A stretch of 64,000 bases of DNA. Origin: Colocasia esculenta (lineage: Eukaryota; Streptophyta; Magnoliopsida; Alismatales; Araceae). The stretch lies in NCBI GenBank assembly GCA_014218235.1, contig CM024766.1, positions 17,891,346 through 17,955,345 of the forward strand, written 5' to 3'. Position 1 is the first letter of the stretch. Each line of letters opens with the position of its first letter. Both the position numbers and the translations under genes were made by a program. Positions 24,651-36,619 of this stretch are shown piece by piece. The notes under the pieces were generated by a model, which saw only the letters and a list, made by a program, of their open reading frames with translations, was not told the origin of the DNA and did no database searches.

Positions 24651-24920
24651 CTGATTACTTGAACCTGGGCCTTGATCACAAGGGCATCAACAATAATAAA
24701 GCCATCAGACAATTTTGACCACTCAATAAATTTATTCCACCACCAATCATGCTCTTTCTTCCAAAATCGATGCAGTGTATCCGCAAACTTTTGGCCATAA
24801 GCTCCTAAATGCATGAAATAGTCAATCACATATGGACACTATACTAGAAGCAGAAAAAGTAACTGCAACATGTTCACAAAGTGACCACCACTATCGTGAA
24901 TTGGGCAAAATGGCTCCAAC
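24651..24920 (-). pseudogene. Captured MATH-domain exons of a TRAF1/MUSE13-14-like gene
   Basis: Two minus-strand exons are visible. The first (about 24920-24887), after an acceptor ending ATAG, reads GWSHFAQFTIVVV. The second (24804-24651), flanked by an acceptor TTTAG and a donor GTATTA, contains DTLHRFWKKEHDW, NKFIEWSKLSDGFI and DALVIKAQVQVIR. This matches the MATH domain of the plant TRAF1a/TRAF1b (MUSE13/14) proteins, where the family has DTLHRFWKKEHDWGWKKF and DTLVIKAQVQVI. Those proteins bridge NLR immune receptors or autophagy factors to ubiquitin ligases. Splice sites are kept, but the flanking exons are missing and family Gly and Asp residues have changed (W for G, A for D). It is a captured fragment inside CACTA-1. 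Confidence 0.8.
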
Positions 24921-25199
24921 CTATAAAAATAAACTTCTCTAAATAAAAGCAGCATATTAACATTACAGTAGTAGCAGAAAGATCAGACAAAAATGTCACA
25001 AACTTAGAAGTAATTTGTCATGGCTAGCAACACAGAGGAAAAAGAGAGATGATTGCATACATCACATCATTGTGGGTAGATTAAAATATACTTGAAAATA
25101 AAAGATATTTCATAATCCAACTATATCATAACATCATGCACAAAGCCACCCAGATAACATACAAATTAACATACATATTCAGAAGAAATGTGAAATTTA

Positions 25200-25641
25200 T
25201 CAGGAATGGTTAACAATGAGTTTCTTGGGCTGCCACATTTCAATATTTGAACATTCCACCTGAGGCATGAAACTACTCTTGGAGGAGTTCAATTTCTGGC
25301 CTGAACAATCTTGTTGTTTATTCAAAACTTTTAGCAAAGCCTTAATGCTTCGTGCCCCTACATTAAGAAATATCAAGGTGTCATCAGCGTATAGAACATA
25401 GGAAATCACCGGACAACCTCTTGGACCCGAATAGCAGTTGATCTCCCTGACTGGAAAGTCGCTTGTAAACCTCTGCTCAGAACTTCAGAAACCACAATGA
25501 ACAAAGAAGGAGCTAAGGTATCTCCCTGCCTAATCCCTCTTGAAGATTTAAAGAAACCTGCCACAGATCCAGTATTGAAATTCACCGAGGATCAGCAATT
25601 CGAAATAAGCATGCCAAGAAAGGAGATAAACTAGTTGCTAT
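25200..25641 (-). pseudogene. LINE reverse transcriptase fragment
   Basis: The minus strand reads SVAGFFKSSRGIRQGDTLAPSLFIV, then SEVLSRGL, then after a stop or frame change SYVLYADDTLIFL and LNKQQDCSGQKLNSSKSS. RGxRQGDxLxPxLF and YADD are the signature motifs of plant non-LTR (L1-type) reverse transcriptase. The 5' side is cut by the Tekay-like insertion at 25642, and the 3' side fades out near 25200. It is not functional. Confidence 0.85.
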
Positions 25642-28605
25642 TGTCACGCCCCGACGCGGAATATCGGAGCGCGAAGGCAGTTGCAAGTGAACGGGTATAG
25701 AGCGAGCACTAGACATCAAACCATTACACAATGAATAATACTAAAGCAAATTCTTTTCTTTAATACATTCCGATGCCTAGTTACAACCACTAATATCAGA
25801 GCTAATCTATGAGGCCCAATTACATTGAAAGAAAGTAAAAGACTAAACTTCAAACCTAACTACTACAACGCTAAATATAGCAATAGGACGCTAGGGTACT
25901 CAAGACATCACTCCAGGTCGTTCCCGTCCTCTTGAGTGTATGGTTCATCCTCGGTCTCACCTGAGAACACAACGACAAATAACGCAGGGTGAGCGATAAC
26001 GCCCAGTAGGACTTAAATCTCAGGATCAAGTATGATTTAAGTGTTTAATGTCTTGTAAAGCAGGATAACAAGAGAGAGTAACGAGAAACATATAGAAAGT
26101 ACTGGTACACGATAACGAGAAACAATAGCACAATGCACGAGAGTATAGCACGACAAGTGTTGATATCGGATTGGCCGTATAACAAGATAACAAGTAAAGT
26201 TGCACAACAATGCACAAGTCACGATAGCAAGTGTTGGTCGATATTTTGTCAACCACGAGATTCAAGTAAACCAATAATTGACTGTTTGATTAATTGATTG
26301 CCATAGATCGAATCTTGTGTGTTCATGCGTTAGGTGTATGCCATCACCCTGATCATTAGACCCCCGCGAGTTATAGCCTTTCAGGTGCTCCTCCCAAGGA
26401 CCAGACCGGGCCCTTATAATGTTGCCTAGCATAGTCATGTTTTTATCGTAGACAATCATCATTTAATTGGCAAAAATAGAGAGTACCAGGAAATAGATGA
26501 GATCACTAGATGAATAGACGAGATAGTAGAGTGAACGTGAATAGATGAGCGAGTCGAGTATAGATGAGAGCTAGTGGACATTGCACGTAAAGCGACGAGT
26601 AAACAGGCGATAGTAACAGTTGCACAACACGCGCACGTCGTATTGGCAGTTAGGTGGAATTCACGATCTTCCCGCTGGCCATGTTATGCACAAGTCTAGA
26701 GGTCCGACGTGATTCAAGGTAAGAGCGAACTTCTAATAGCCGTTTGGATCATATCGATCCCTAAAAGTGTAATGGGTGTTAGGGTACAACCGGCTCGTCG
26801 ACCATGTGGGAATCCATGATCAGAGGAGACTTACGGAGGCCTTGTGCAAGGGTTCACTAGTTCGGCGAAAGGAATATCCGACGGAGAGTTCACCACAAGC
26901 CAAGTAAAGTGTGTTTATAAAACAGGTGCTCGACGTTCTAGAGGAATTCTAGGACAGTGGAGCGTCGATATCGGAATATAAGAACGCAAGAAACGATTAC
27001 AAGTCCTTTAAAATAGGGCAATTAATGTACTTTATTTCAATAAATTACCAGGTACATTATGAGATATTTTTGCAAGATTTCAGCCATAAATGGATGGTTA
27101 TGTGTGTGCAAGTGCAAGAGGATACATAGATAGAATATAAGTCGTGAAGATGTATTTAAAATTATTCAATATTGCTCCATTTTTAGGCAAGGTTTTGACC
27201 GGGGGTATAAATGTAAAAAGGTGTAAGGATTATTTAGAAAGTGACAGAAATATTTTTATGGGTTTTTCACCAAAATTCCTGTGAAGGCGACATAGGCCAG
27301 TGAGGATCGCGACAGGGGTATGATGGAACGCGACATAGTCCTGTACGGGTCGCGACAAGACTTACAGATCGGGTACTGGGAACGCGACGGTACACCTGTC
27401 GCCTTCTTGATCGCGACAGGTAGGCTGTCGCAATCGGAGCCCAGAAAGCGACATGTCGAGGCGTCGCCTTCTGGTTGTCTGCGCCTGACTCTGACAGCAG
27501 TCAGAGCAGACATTGGATTGCGAACCAGGGATATCAATTCTTGATATGGTTGTTCAGAAAATCATAACTAATTATATATGCGATGAAAAATCATGAAACT
27601 AGTGGCAAATGAAACTAGACATACGAGAGTACTTTTAGTAAATAGGGATTCGAGAGAGAACAGGGTTTGTACATGGTTTGAGAATGAACAAGGACGAGTA
27701 ACATAGAACATGACACAGGGAGCAAGATGGATTTACTTCGAGTAACATGCTCAACAAAAATTAGGGCTTTCGGGGTCAAAAGATCCCTAACAAGATCAAG
27801 TATTTACAATAAAAATTTCATAGCATGGGATCAAGTATACAAGGAGATATGGAGTTAACATGATGTCTCGGGGTTATCAGGTTTGCAGAACTTCAAAAAT
27901 TAAGAACAAAAGATGGGATGGATGAAAAAATATGAAACTTGGGGGTTTCGTTCAAGAGGGTAGGAAGAACCTACAGACGAAATTTCAGAATTTTAGCTTG
28001 TGAGAATGCCTACCTTTGGATTTATTTGGCTTCTAGAGTTGAAACTCCCAAAACGAGGAAGAAGCTTCAAGAACACCTTCTTCCCACGAGATCCTCTCCT
28101 CCTTGACCTCTTCCCCACGTCCAGCAACCTTTGACAACGAGCTAGGGTCGGCCAAGAGGGTTGATGAGGTGTATTTATGCATGCATGAATTCCTATTCCT
28201 ATTTCTCCTCTAATTGCTCTTAATTACGAGATTTCCTAACTCCAACCTTCCTTCCTTGCTTTCCAATCTCTATTTAGGCTAGGAAGAGATCCAAATTCAT
28301 GCTAAACCATATGGGGTAGGTTTAGGAATCCAATTCCAACTCTAACTTCCTATTTAATGCATTAAATACCCCTTTTCTATTTAGGTAATAATTTAGTTAC
28401 GAATTTAGGGTATTTTCCTATTATTCTCCCTTTGTAAATTCATATTTTTGACCCAATAAATTCTAGAGGATCCATTAAGCAAAGCCCATTACTCTTTTCC
28501 ATTTAATGGGTTTTATTTAATGCTCTTTTCATTTAAATATCATTTAGCTAGGTTTTAAATTCTTTATTTAAATTTTTATTTTTCTTAAAAATTCAGGTTG
28601 CTACA
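25642..28605 (-). repeat. 3' LTR of the Tekay-like element
   Basis: 2,964 bp, starting TGTAGCAACCTGAA at 28605 (minus) and ending GGGGCGTGACA at 25642. U3 contains a cluster of GTCGCG/CGCGAC motifs at 27280-27475. Confidence 0.9.
27280..27475. repeat. GCGAC/GTCGC palindromic cluster in U3
   Basis: About ten GCGACA or GTCGC units in both orientations, several joined as TCGCGACA, occur in 200 bp of the Tekay-like LTR. The counterpart in the other LTR is at 34885-35075, where some CG have become CA or TG. Confidence 0.75.
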
Positions 28606-29847
28606 TCCTCCCCCCTTAAAAGAATTTGGTCCCCAAATTCATATGACCTTACAGAAGAGAATGGCTTACCGAATAGATCCGGGTAGTTGCGTCTGATAAT
28701 TCCTTCTGGTTCCCATGTGGCTTCTTCCACTCCGCGATTATTCCATAAGACCTTCACCACGTGAATGGGACGATTTCTAAGTTGTTGTACCTTCCGGTCC
28801 AATATCTTGATCGGCTTCTCTTCATACGTCATGTCCTTGTTTAACACTAGATCATCATGGCGAATGACATGTGTAGGATCGTACACATACTTTCTAAGCA
28901 TGGAGACATGGAAGACATTGTGCACACTTGCCAAATTGGTGGCAAGGCTAGTCTGTAAGCAACTTCACCAATCCTTTCTAGTACTTCGAAAGGACCAATG
29001 AATCTTGGACTAAGTTTTCCTTTCACTCCAAATCTTTGAATACCCCGGGTAGGAGATACCTTTAATAGCACATGATCTCCTATTTGAAATTCCAGATCTC
29101 GTCTTCTCTTATCGGCATAGCTCTTCTGTCTAGACTGAGCAATCTTGAGTCGATCTCGTATCATCTGTATATCCCGGGTTGTACTTTGTACCATGTCAGG
29201 TCCTAACCATTGTTGTTCTCCCACTTCATTCCAGCACACAGGAGATCTACAATTCCTGCCATAAAGTGCTTCAAATGGTGCCATCTTAATACTCGCCTGG
29301 TAACTGTTGTTATAGGCGAACTCAATCAAGGGTAAGTGTTCATTCCAATAACCCTTGAAATCTATAATGCAGGCTCTTAACATGTCTTCTACAATTTGAT
29401 TTGTCCTCTCAGTTTGCCCATCAGTTTGGGGTGAAAGGCAGTGCTAAAATTAAGCTTCGTACCAAGGGCAGTTTGCAGACCTTTCCAAAAATGAGAGGTG
29501 AACCTTGGATCTCGATCTGAGATGATAGATGACGGAATGCCGTGCAACCGCACGATCTCCTTGACATATAATGCAGCTAACACCTCCACAGACCATGTAC
29601 TCTTTAAGGGTAAGAAGTGCGCAGATTTGGTCAACCGGTCAACGATGACCCATATGGCGTCAAGTCCACCAAGAGTTCTGGGTAAACCCATGATGAAATC
29701 CATGCCAATGCTTTCCCACTTCCATTCTGGGATATCTAGCGGTCGGAGTACACCGGCAGGGCGCAGGTGTTCCGTACTTTTACTTGCTGACATGTGAGGC
29801 AATGAGCTACATGCTCGGCTACTTCCCTCTTCATATTCGGCCACCAA
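28593..29847 (-). pseudogene. Tekay-like integrase with chromodomain-like C-terminus
   Basis: The minus strand contains the integrase core ([39 protein letters not shown]), the GPF-type C-terminal region (GKLSPRFIGPFEVLERIGEVAYRL in shorter pieces) and a chromodomain-like tail (VLWNNRGVEEATWEPE). The core is split by a one-base loss in the [10 protein letters not shown] region near 29427, and the tail by a one-base loss near 28942. Another one-base change near 29770 separates it from the HHCC zinc-binding region. In chromoviruses the tail directs insertion towards particular chromatin. Confidence 0.9.
28606..28620 (-). other. Polypurine tract of the Tekay-like element
   Basis: The minus strand reads TTTAAGGGGGGAGGA directly before the LTR start TGTAGC. 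Confidence 0.8.
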
Positions 29848-30902
29848 AATGTTCTTTTCATGTCTTGATACATTTTGGTACCACCTGGATGAATAGTGTA
29901 CTTAGTTTGATAAGCTTCATCCATTAGTTTCCTTTTTAGGGCTTCATCGTCTGGGACACAAGTTCTCCCTTGGAATACTAACCTTCCATCATCAGTCATG
30001 GCAAAATCCAGTCTGTCCGCTAAGGTTTCCTTGACACGAACCAAGAATGGATCATTGTCTTGTTGCATCTTGATTTCCTCCAGCAGATCGGATTGGATCT
30101 TGAGATTGGAAATCAAAACATGATCATCCCTATGTTCAATATTTAAGTCTAGCCTCGCGAATTGTTCAAGTAATTGCATCTCACCAAGTACTAGACTTGA
30201 GATAGATGCCATTGGCTTCCTACTAAGAGCGTCAGCCACGGCGTTTCCCTTACCTGGATGGTACTGGATGTTGAAATCGAAGTCCTTTAGATATTCCAAC
30301 CATCTTCTCTGCCTCATATTGAGTTCTTTCTGAGAGAATAAATACTTCAGACTTTTATGGTCTGAGTAGACAGTGAATTGCTCGCCATATAGATAGTGTC
30401 TCCAAATCTTCAAGGCGAAGACCACAGCAGCCAGCTCGAGATCATGTACAGGGTAGTTGACCTCGTGTGTCTTCAGTTGTCTTGAAGAATAGGTGATGAC
30501 CTTCTCCTTTTGCATGAGTACACATCCTAGCCCGATTCCTGAGGCATCGGTGTAGACAGGGAAACCTTCTCCCTCTATTGGCAGAGCGAGAATGGGTGCT
30601 GAGGTAAGGCAGTTTTTGAGAGTTTGGAAACTCTTCTCACACTCTTCACTCCAGGAGTAGGGATTCTCCTTTCATGTCAGATGCGTGAGTGGTACGATGA
30701 TCTTAGAGAAGTCCTTTATGAACCGCCTGTAGTATCCAGCCAGTCCTAAGAAGCTTCTGATTTCTGTGATGTTAGTTGGTCTCTCCCAGTTGAGTACAGC
30801 TTCGACTTTGGAGGGATCAACGGAGATGTCGTTCTTTGAGATGACATGGCCCAAAAAAGGATACTTCTTCGAGCCAGAATTCACACTTACTAAGCTTTGC
30901 AT
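29770..30902 (-). pseudogene. Tekay-like RT end, RNase H and integrase zinc finger
   Basis: Minus strand: RT connection segment ([22 protein letters not shown]), a TGA near 30672-30674 (HLT*KENP, probably CGA to TGA), then RNase H ([35 protein letters not shown]), then the integrase HHCC region ending CLTCQQVKV. The frame shifts near 29770. The RNase H Asp and His positions (YSDHKS, DALSR) are present. Confidence 0.9.
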
Positions 30903-31614
30903 ATAGCATGTTGTCTTGCAAAACTTGTAGTGTTGTCTTCAGGTGTTCTTCATGCTCCTCCTTGATCTTGGAGTATATGAGGATGTCGTCGATAAAGACG
31001 ACCATGAACTTGTCGAGGTATGGCCGATATATGCTGTTCATGAGTTGCATAAAGGCTGCAGGAGCATTGGTTAGACCAAAAGGCATAACGACAAATTCAT
31101 AATGTCCATACCTGCTCCTGAAAGCCGTTTTGAAGATATCGTCATCCTTGATCCTCATTTGGTGATAGCCGGATTGGAGATCGATCTTGGAGAAATATCT
31201 CTCTCTGGAAATTTGGTCGAATAGTTCATCGATCCTAGGCAATGGGTATTTGTTCTTGATGGTAAGCTGATTGAGTTGTCGATAGTCGATGCACAGCCTC
31301 ATCGATCCATCTTTCTTCTTTACAAATAGCACAGGAGCTCCCCAAGGGGAGGTACTTGGTCTGATGAACCCCTTCTCTAGCAACTCCATCAGTTGTGCTT
31401 TCAGTTCCTTCAGCTCGGCAGGTGACATCCGGTATGGTTGACGCGATACCGGTGCAGCTCCAGGAATCAGCTCAATGGCGAAGTTGACATCTCGTTCAGG
31501 GGGAATCCCTGGTAGGTCTTCGGGGAATACATCTGGGTAGTCATGTACTATATGTATGTCCTCTATCTTGGAACCCTTCTTTTCCACTACTACAGCTGCT
31601 AGGAAGGCAATACA
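30817..31614 (-). pseudogene. Tekay-like reverse transcriptase
   Basis: Begins after a TGA at 31612-31614 that separates it from the gag-protease frame. It contains [15 protein letters not shown], the [12 protein letters not shown] and CIDYRQLN motifs, [29 protein letters not shown] and the catalytic [10 protein letters not shown] run of six T near 30850, one more than the frame needs, shifts the reading at VSFFG. Catalytic Asp residues are intact. Confidence 0.92.
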
Positions 31615-33039
31615 TCATTTCCTCATCATGTTGTGGGCTTTTATGGCGGAGACTAGAGACATCCGTCTCTTATGTCTAATCCCAGAGAATGCCAATTTAG
31701 GAAAGTCACTAAAGGTAACCTTCCCTTTCTTACAGTCGACACTTGCCCCATATGTGGACAACCAGTCGGCTCCCAAAATTACATCATAGCCTTCCATGGA
31801 CATACACACCAGGTCGGCCTTTAGGTTATGGTCTCCGATCATTACATCGGCAGATGGGAAATATTTGTTCAATTGCTCATTTTCCCCTAGTGGCGTTGTG
31901 ACAGAGAACTCACAACCCATGGATATAGGTTTAGCATTCAGAGTATCAGCAAAGTTTTGAGATATAAATGAATGGGTTGCTCCAGTATCAAATAAAACGA
32001 ATGCTGATAGAGAGAAAACTTGAAGGGTACCTTCTACGATTCCACCCTCCTCGGTGGGCTCCACTTCCTGGACAGCTTGCAGTCGGCCAGGCTTCTTTTG
32101 CCCATTAGGGCATTTCTCTTTCTCCTGCTCCTTCAGCACAGGGCACTCGGAAATGCGATGATTGCGATTCCCGCAGCGTAGGCAAGCGCCTGCTTTCCTC
32201 CAGCACTCAGCAGCAGTATGACCAGGTTTGTCACAGTGCTCGCACTTGGTCTTGTCGGTGTTTCGGGTAGTAGGTATCTTGAACTTCCTTTCTTGATTCG
32301 GCCCTCCCGTGATGTTGAACGGCCGCTTCTTGTCATTTGTGGGCTTTGAGGAACCCGATGCTGGTTCCTTCTTGACTAGTCTACCCTTAATGCGATCGGT
32401 AAGGTCGGTTGCATCCTCGAGCAACTGTGCCTTCTTTACCATCTCGGCATAAGTCTGGATGTCGAGTGGAGCAAGTTGCGTAATATATGAAGGCTTGAGT
32501 CCATTAAGAAATCTCCTCGCCTTCATTTTTTCTGTATTGACCAGATGATTGGCATAACGCGCCAATCGGGAGAATTGTGCTTCATACTCCGCGATCGTAA
32601 GGTGCCTCTGTTTCAGTGCAGCAAACTCGGAGGCCTTCCTCTCCTGGATCCTTTCAGAGAAGTATTTAGCATTATAAGCTTCCTTAAATTTGGCCCAAGT
32701 AAATTGGACGTTATCCCTTGTGGCTTTCACGGACTCCCACCATGCGCGGGCATCCTTCTCCAATTGGAATGTCGCTAATAGGAGTTTGTCTCCGTCCGCA
32801 CATTGCATTACACGGAAGATCCTTTCCGTTTCCTTTAGCCAGTGCTCCGCTTCATCTGGATCCGTAGACACACTGAACCTAGGCGGGTTCAGAGCCCAGA
32901 AATTGCGATGCAGCTCGCCTGCACCTGGTTGGTTCCCTCCGCGGTTACCACCGCCTTGCTGGGTGGCTTGTATTATGGCACGAGTCAGTTCCTGGAGGGA
33001 CTGTTGCATGCCTCTCATCTGGGCACGTTCCGCAGTCAT
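31615..33039 (-). pseudogene. Tekay-like gag-protease (474 codons open)
   Basis: The open frame starts MTAERAQMRGMQQSL at 33039. Residues about 50-210 are the Retrotrans_gag core (FWALNPPRFSVSTDP, DARAWWESVK, FKEAYNAKYFSERIQ). Two zinc knuckles follow (CEHCDKPGHTAAEC and CLRCGNRNHRISEC, about residues 265-305), then a retropepsin with FDTGATHSFIS (about residue 350) and ADWLSTYGA (about 425). Gag and protease are open throughout, and a single TGA (GGA or similar to TGA) ends the frame 27 bp before the RT reading. In intact relatives gag-pol is one continuous frame. Confidence 0.92.
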
Positions 33040-33223
33040 TGTAGCTGTTTAGTTCTTACAAAATAGTTGGATAGTTATAATGATGATTAAAAATTTTAAT
33101 TTGTGCGTGTGTGAGTTTATTTTAGCTAGTTACCCTTGGCTCTACCCTCAACTCACATAGGTGGATAATTGACTCTAGTCGAGGCAGGTTAACCTAGATC
33201 ATCCTATACTTAAGAATAACCTA

Positions 33224-33238
33224 GGCTCTGATACCACA
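33224..33238 (-). other. Primer binding site of the Tekay-like element
   Basis: The minus strand reads TGTGGTATCAGAGCC, complementary to initiator tRNA-Met, next to the 5' LTR end at 33243. Confidence 0.85.
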
Positions 33239-33242
33239 AAAC

Positions 33243-35519
33243 TGTCACGCCCCGACGCGGAATATCGGAGCGCGAAGGCAGTTGCAAGTGAACGGGTATA
33301 GAGCGAGCACTAGACATCAAACCATTGCACAATGAATAATACTAAAGCAAATTCTTTTCTTAATACATTCCGATGCCTAGTTACAATCACTAATATCAGA
33401 GCCAATCTATGAGGCCCAATTACATTGAAAGAAAGTAAAAGACTAAACTTCAAACCTAACTACTACAACGCTAAATATAGCAATAGGACGCTAGGGTACT
33501 CAAGACATCACTCCAGGTCGTTCCCGTCCTCTTGAGTGTATGGTTCATCCTCGGTCTCACCTGAGAACACAACGACAAATAACGCAGGGTGAGCGATAAC
33601 GCCCAGTAGGACTTAAATCTCAGGATCAAGTATGCTTTAAGTGTTTAATGTCTTGTAAAGCAGGATAACAAGAGAGAGTAACGAGAACATATAGAAAGTA
33701 CTGGTACACGATAACGAAAACAATAGCACAATGCACGAGAGTATAGCACGACAAGTGTTGATATCGGATTGGCCGTATAACAAGATAACAAGTAAAGTTG
33801 CACAACAGTGCACAAGTCACGATAGCAAGTGTTGGTCGATATTCTGTCAACCACGAGATTCAAGTAAACCAATAATTGACTGTTTGATTAATTGATTGCC
33901 ATAGATCGAATCTTGCGTGTTCATGCATTAGGTGTATGCCATCACCCTGATCATTAGACCCCCGCGAGTTATAGCCTTTCAGGTGCTCCTCCCAAGGACC
34001 AGACCGGGCCCTTATAATGTTGCCTAGCATAGTCATGTTTTTATCGTAGACAATCAATCATTTAATTGGCCAAAAATAGAGAGTACCAAGAAATAGATGA
34101 GATCACTAGATGAATAGACGAGATAGTAGAGTGAACGTGAATAGATGAGCGAGTCGAGTATAGATGAGAGCTAGTGGACATTGCACGTAAAGCGACGAGT
34201 AAACAGGCGATAGTAACAGTTGCACAACACGCACACATCGTATTGGCAGTTAGGTGGAATTCACGATCTTCCCGCTGGCCATGTTATGCACAAGTCCTGA
34301 GGTCCGACGTGATTCAAGGTAAGAGCGAACTTCTAATAGCCGTTTGGATCATATCGATCCCTAAAAGTGTAATGGGTGTTAGGGTATAACCGGCTCGTCG
34401 ACCATGTGGGAATCCATGATCAGAGGAGACTTACGGAGGCCTTGTGCAAGGGTTCACTAGTCCGGCGAAAGGAATATCCGACGGAGAGTTCACCACAAGC
34501 CAAGTAAAGTGTGTTTATAAAACAGGTGCTCGACGTTCTAGAGGAATTCTAGGACAGTGGAGCGTCGATATCGGAATATAAAGAACGCAAGAAACGATTA
34601 CAAGTCCTTTAAAATAGGGCAATTAATGTACTTTATTTCAATAAATTACCAGGTACATTATGAGATATTTTCTGCAAGATTTCAGCCATAAATGGATGGT
34701 TTATGTGTGTGCAAGTGCAAGAGGAATCATAGATAGAATGTAAGTCGTGAAGATGTATTTAAAATTATTCAATATTGCTCCATTTTTAGGCAAGGTTTTG
34801 ACTGGGGGTATAACTGTAAAAAGGTGTAAGGATTATATAGAAAGTGACAGAAATATTTTTATGGGTTTTTCACCAAAATTCCTGTAAAGGCGACATAGGC
34901 CAGTGAGGATCGCAACAGGGGTATGATGGAACGCGACGGGGTCCTATACGGGTCGCGACAGGGCTTACAGATCCGGTACTGGGAACGCGACGCTACACCT
35001 GTCGCCTTCTTGATCGCGATAGGGAGGCTGTTGCAATCGGAGCCTAGAAAGCGACATGTCGAGGCGTCGCCTTCTGGTTGTCTGCGCCTGACTCTGACAG
35101 CAGTTAGAGCAGACATTGGATTGCGGACCAGGGATATCAATTCTTGATATAGGGTTGTTCAGAAAATCATAACTAATTATATATGCGATGAAAAATCATG
35201 AAACCAGTGGCAAATGAAACTAGACATATGAGAGTACTTCCAGTAAATAGGGATTCGAGAGAGAACAGGGTTTGAACATGGTTTGAGAACGAACAAGGAC
35301 GAGTAACATAGAACATGACACAGGGAGCAAGATGGATTTAATTCGAGTAACATGCTCAACAAAAATTAGGGCTTTTGGGGTCAAAAGATCCCTAACAAGA
35401 TCAAGTATTTACAATAAAAATTTCATAGCATGGGATCAAGTATACAAGGAGATATGGAGTTAACATGATGTCTCAGGGTTATCAGGTTTGTAGAACTTCA
35501 AAAATTAAGAACAAAAGAT
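33243..35519 (-). repeat. 5' LTR of the Tekay-like element, truncated
   Basis: It matches 25642-27918 closely. At about 35519 (after AACAAAAGAT) identity with the other LTR stops abruptly and CACTA-1 right-arm sequence begins, so the first roughly 690 bp of U3 (28605-27919 in the partner) are deleted. Confidence 0.88.
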
Positions 35520-36300
35520 AGGCTGCCTTCCGTCCGTCCCCTGATCCTGAGCTTCCACTGAGGAAGGCCTCACCACAACCCCGTTGTTCACCACCCTCAG
35601 ATCGCCCGAGAAATGGACACCACCACCGCCATGGCTAGCAAGGACCAAGAACAAGGAAACCCCAGAGGAGAAATCACCACCCACGCCGATCCCCATCCCA
35701 AATCGCAAGGAAACCCTACCAAGGAGGGGGGGACTTATAGATGAGAAGATGGAGTGTCCGTGGGGATGTCATGGCGCCCTCTACGTGTTGCTGCCAAAAT
35801 CAAGGGAGGGAGAGGAATACCAGGAGAGGAAGCTATGAGATGGAGGCTATAAACGGCGACGGCGATCGGAGTCGAGGACGATGAAGCCTAGAGCCGGCGG
35901 CGATGCATTCGCACGATCGGCGATGAAGCCGAGCCCTATCCTTCGCGGAGAATAAAAAGTGGGGTGGGCTTCGAGGGGAAAATTTAGAGTAGGAGAAAAA
36001 GATTTTGGAGTTTTGGGGGGTGGGGGCGAGTATGCTTTTATGTATACCTACGATTTAATAATAATAATATTTTATTATATACTTACTGTAACACACTTCG
36101 TATGTATATGATTTTGTGATATGCTTACAATATCACGTCATAGGGATAGATACATCTTAAAAGTTCAAGAACAAAATTCGTCTGATATCCTTACGGCACG
36201 TATAGTTTGTAGGTATAGATATGTCTATCCATACGAATAATTTACGAATATATTGAACCGTAAGAAACTTTCGTAGGCAGAGCTAAGATTTCTTGTAGTG
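35520..36300 (-). mobile_element. CACTA-1 right arm
   Basis: A GC-rich leader-like part (35520-35990) is followed by AT-rich sequence with TACGATT, CTTACTG, ACCGTAAG and CTTACGGCACG motifs and the terminus TTTCTTGTAGTG at 36300. The GC-rich part has no recognised protein. Confidence 0.65.
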
Positions 36301-36619
36301 TTAATGCACACTACAACAAAAGTGGGCAACACTTATAAAAAGTTGGTTACGGTTTCTCATTTTGTAAGGATATTAGTTACTATGCTTACGGTTGTTAGAC
36401 AATTTATTAATATTTTAATATTACATCTCCAACATCGTAAGAATAAATTTTGACTACTGTGTAAAAATTTGGAGAACCGTAAGAATAGACCAAAAAATTT
36501 TGTTGGCAGGCTTCTCTCACACAAATCCCGCCTCTTCTCAACCATTCTCTCTCTCAAAATAAAACCCAAAAACCCTCCTAGCTCGAGTCCATCTCTCTCT
36601 CTCTCTCTCAAAACAAAAC

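Larger units (their letters stand above)
25642..35519 (-). mobile_element. Ty3/gypsy chromovirus, Tekay/Del-like, nearly complete
   Basis: Minus-strand order: 5' LTR (33243-35519, truncated), PBS, gag-protease, reverse transcriptase, RNase H, integrase, chromodomain-like C-terminus, PPT and 3' LTR (25642-28605). The sequence style (VHNVFHVSMLRKYV, then VLWNNRGVEEATWEPE) is that of the Tekay/Del clade. The LTRs look about 98-99% identical in the part compared by eye (4 differences in 260 bp), so insertion is relatively recent. The open frames are nevertheless broken by several one-base indels and two stops. The 5' LTR lacks about 690 bp of its U3 start. Confidence 0.9.
15258..36300 (-). mobile_element. 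CACTA (En/Spm) element CACTA-1, interrupted by two gypsy insertions
   Basis: The left end CACTACAGAAAAATC (15258) and the right end, whose complement is CACTACAAGAAATC (36300), are CACTA terminal inverted repeats, and both are followed by TACGGT/ACCGTA-type subterminal motifs. Between them lie 1.1 kb of left arm, a gag-only gypsy element (16374-23637), 2.0 kb of middle with transposase-like and captured host exons, a Tekay-like gypsy element (25642-35519), and 0.8 kb of right arm. The flanking trinucleotides are AAT (left) and TTA (right), not a matching duplication, so the two ends may belong to different elements or the duplication has decayed. Without the insertions the element would be about 3.9 kb. 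Confidence 0.5.
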
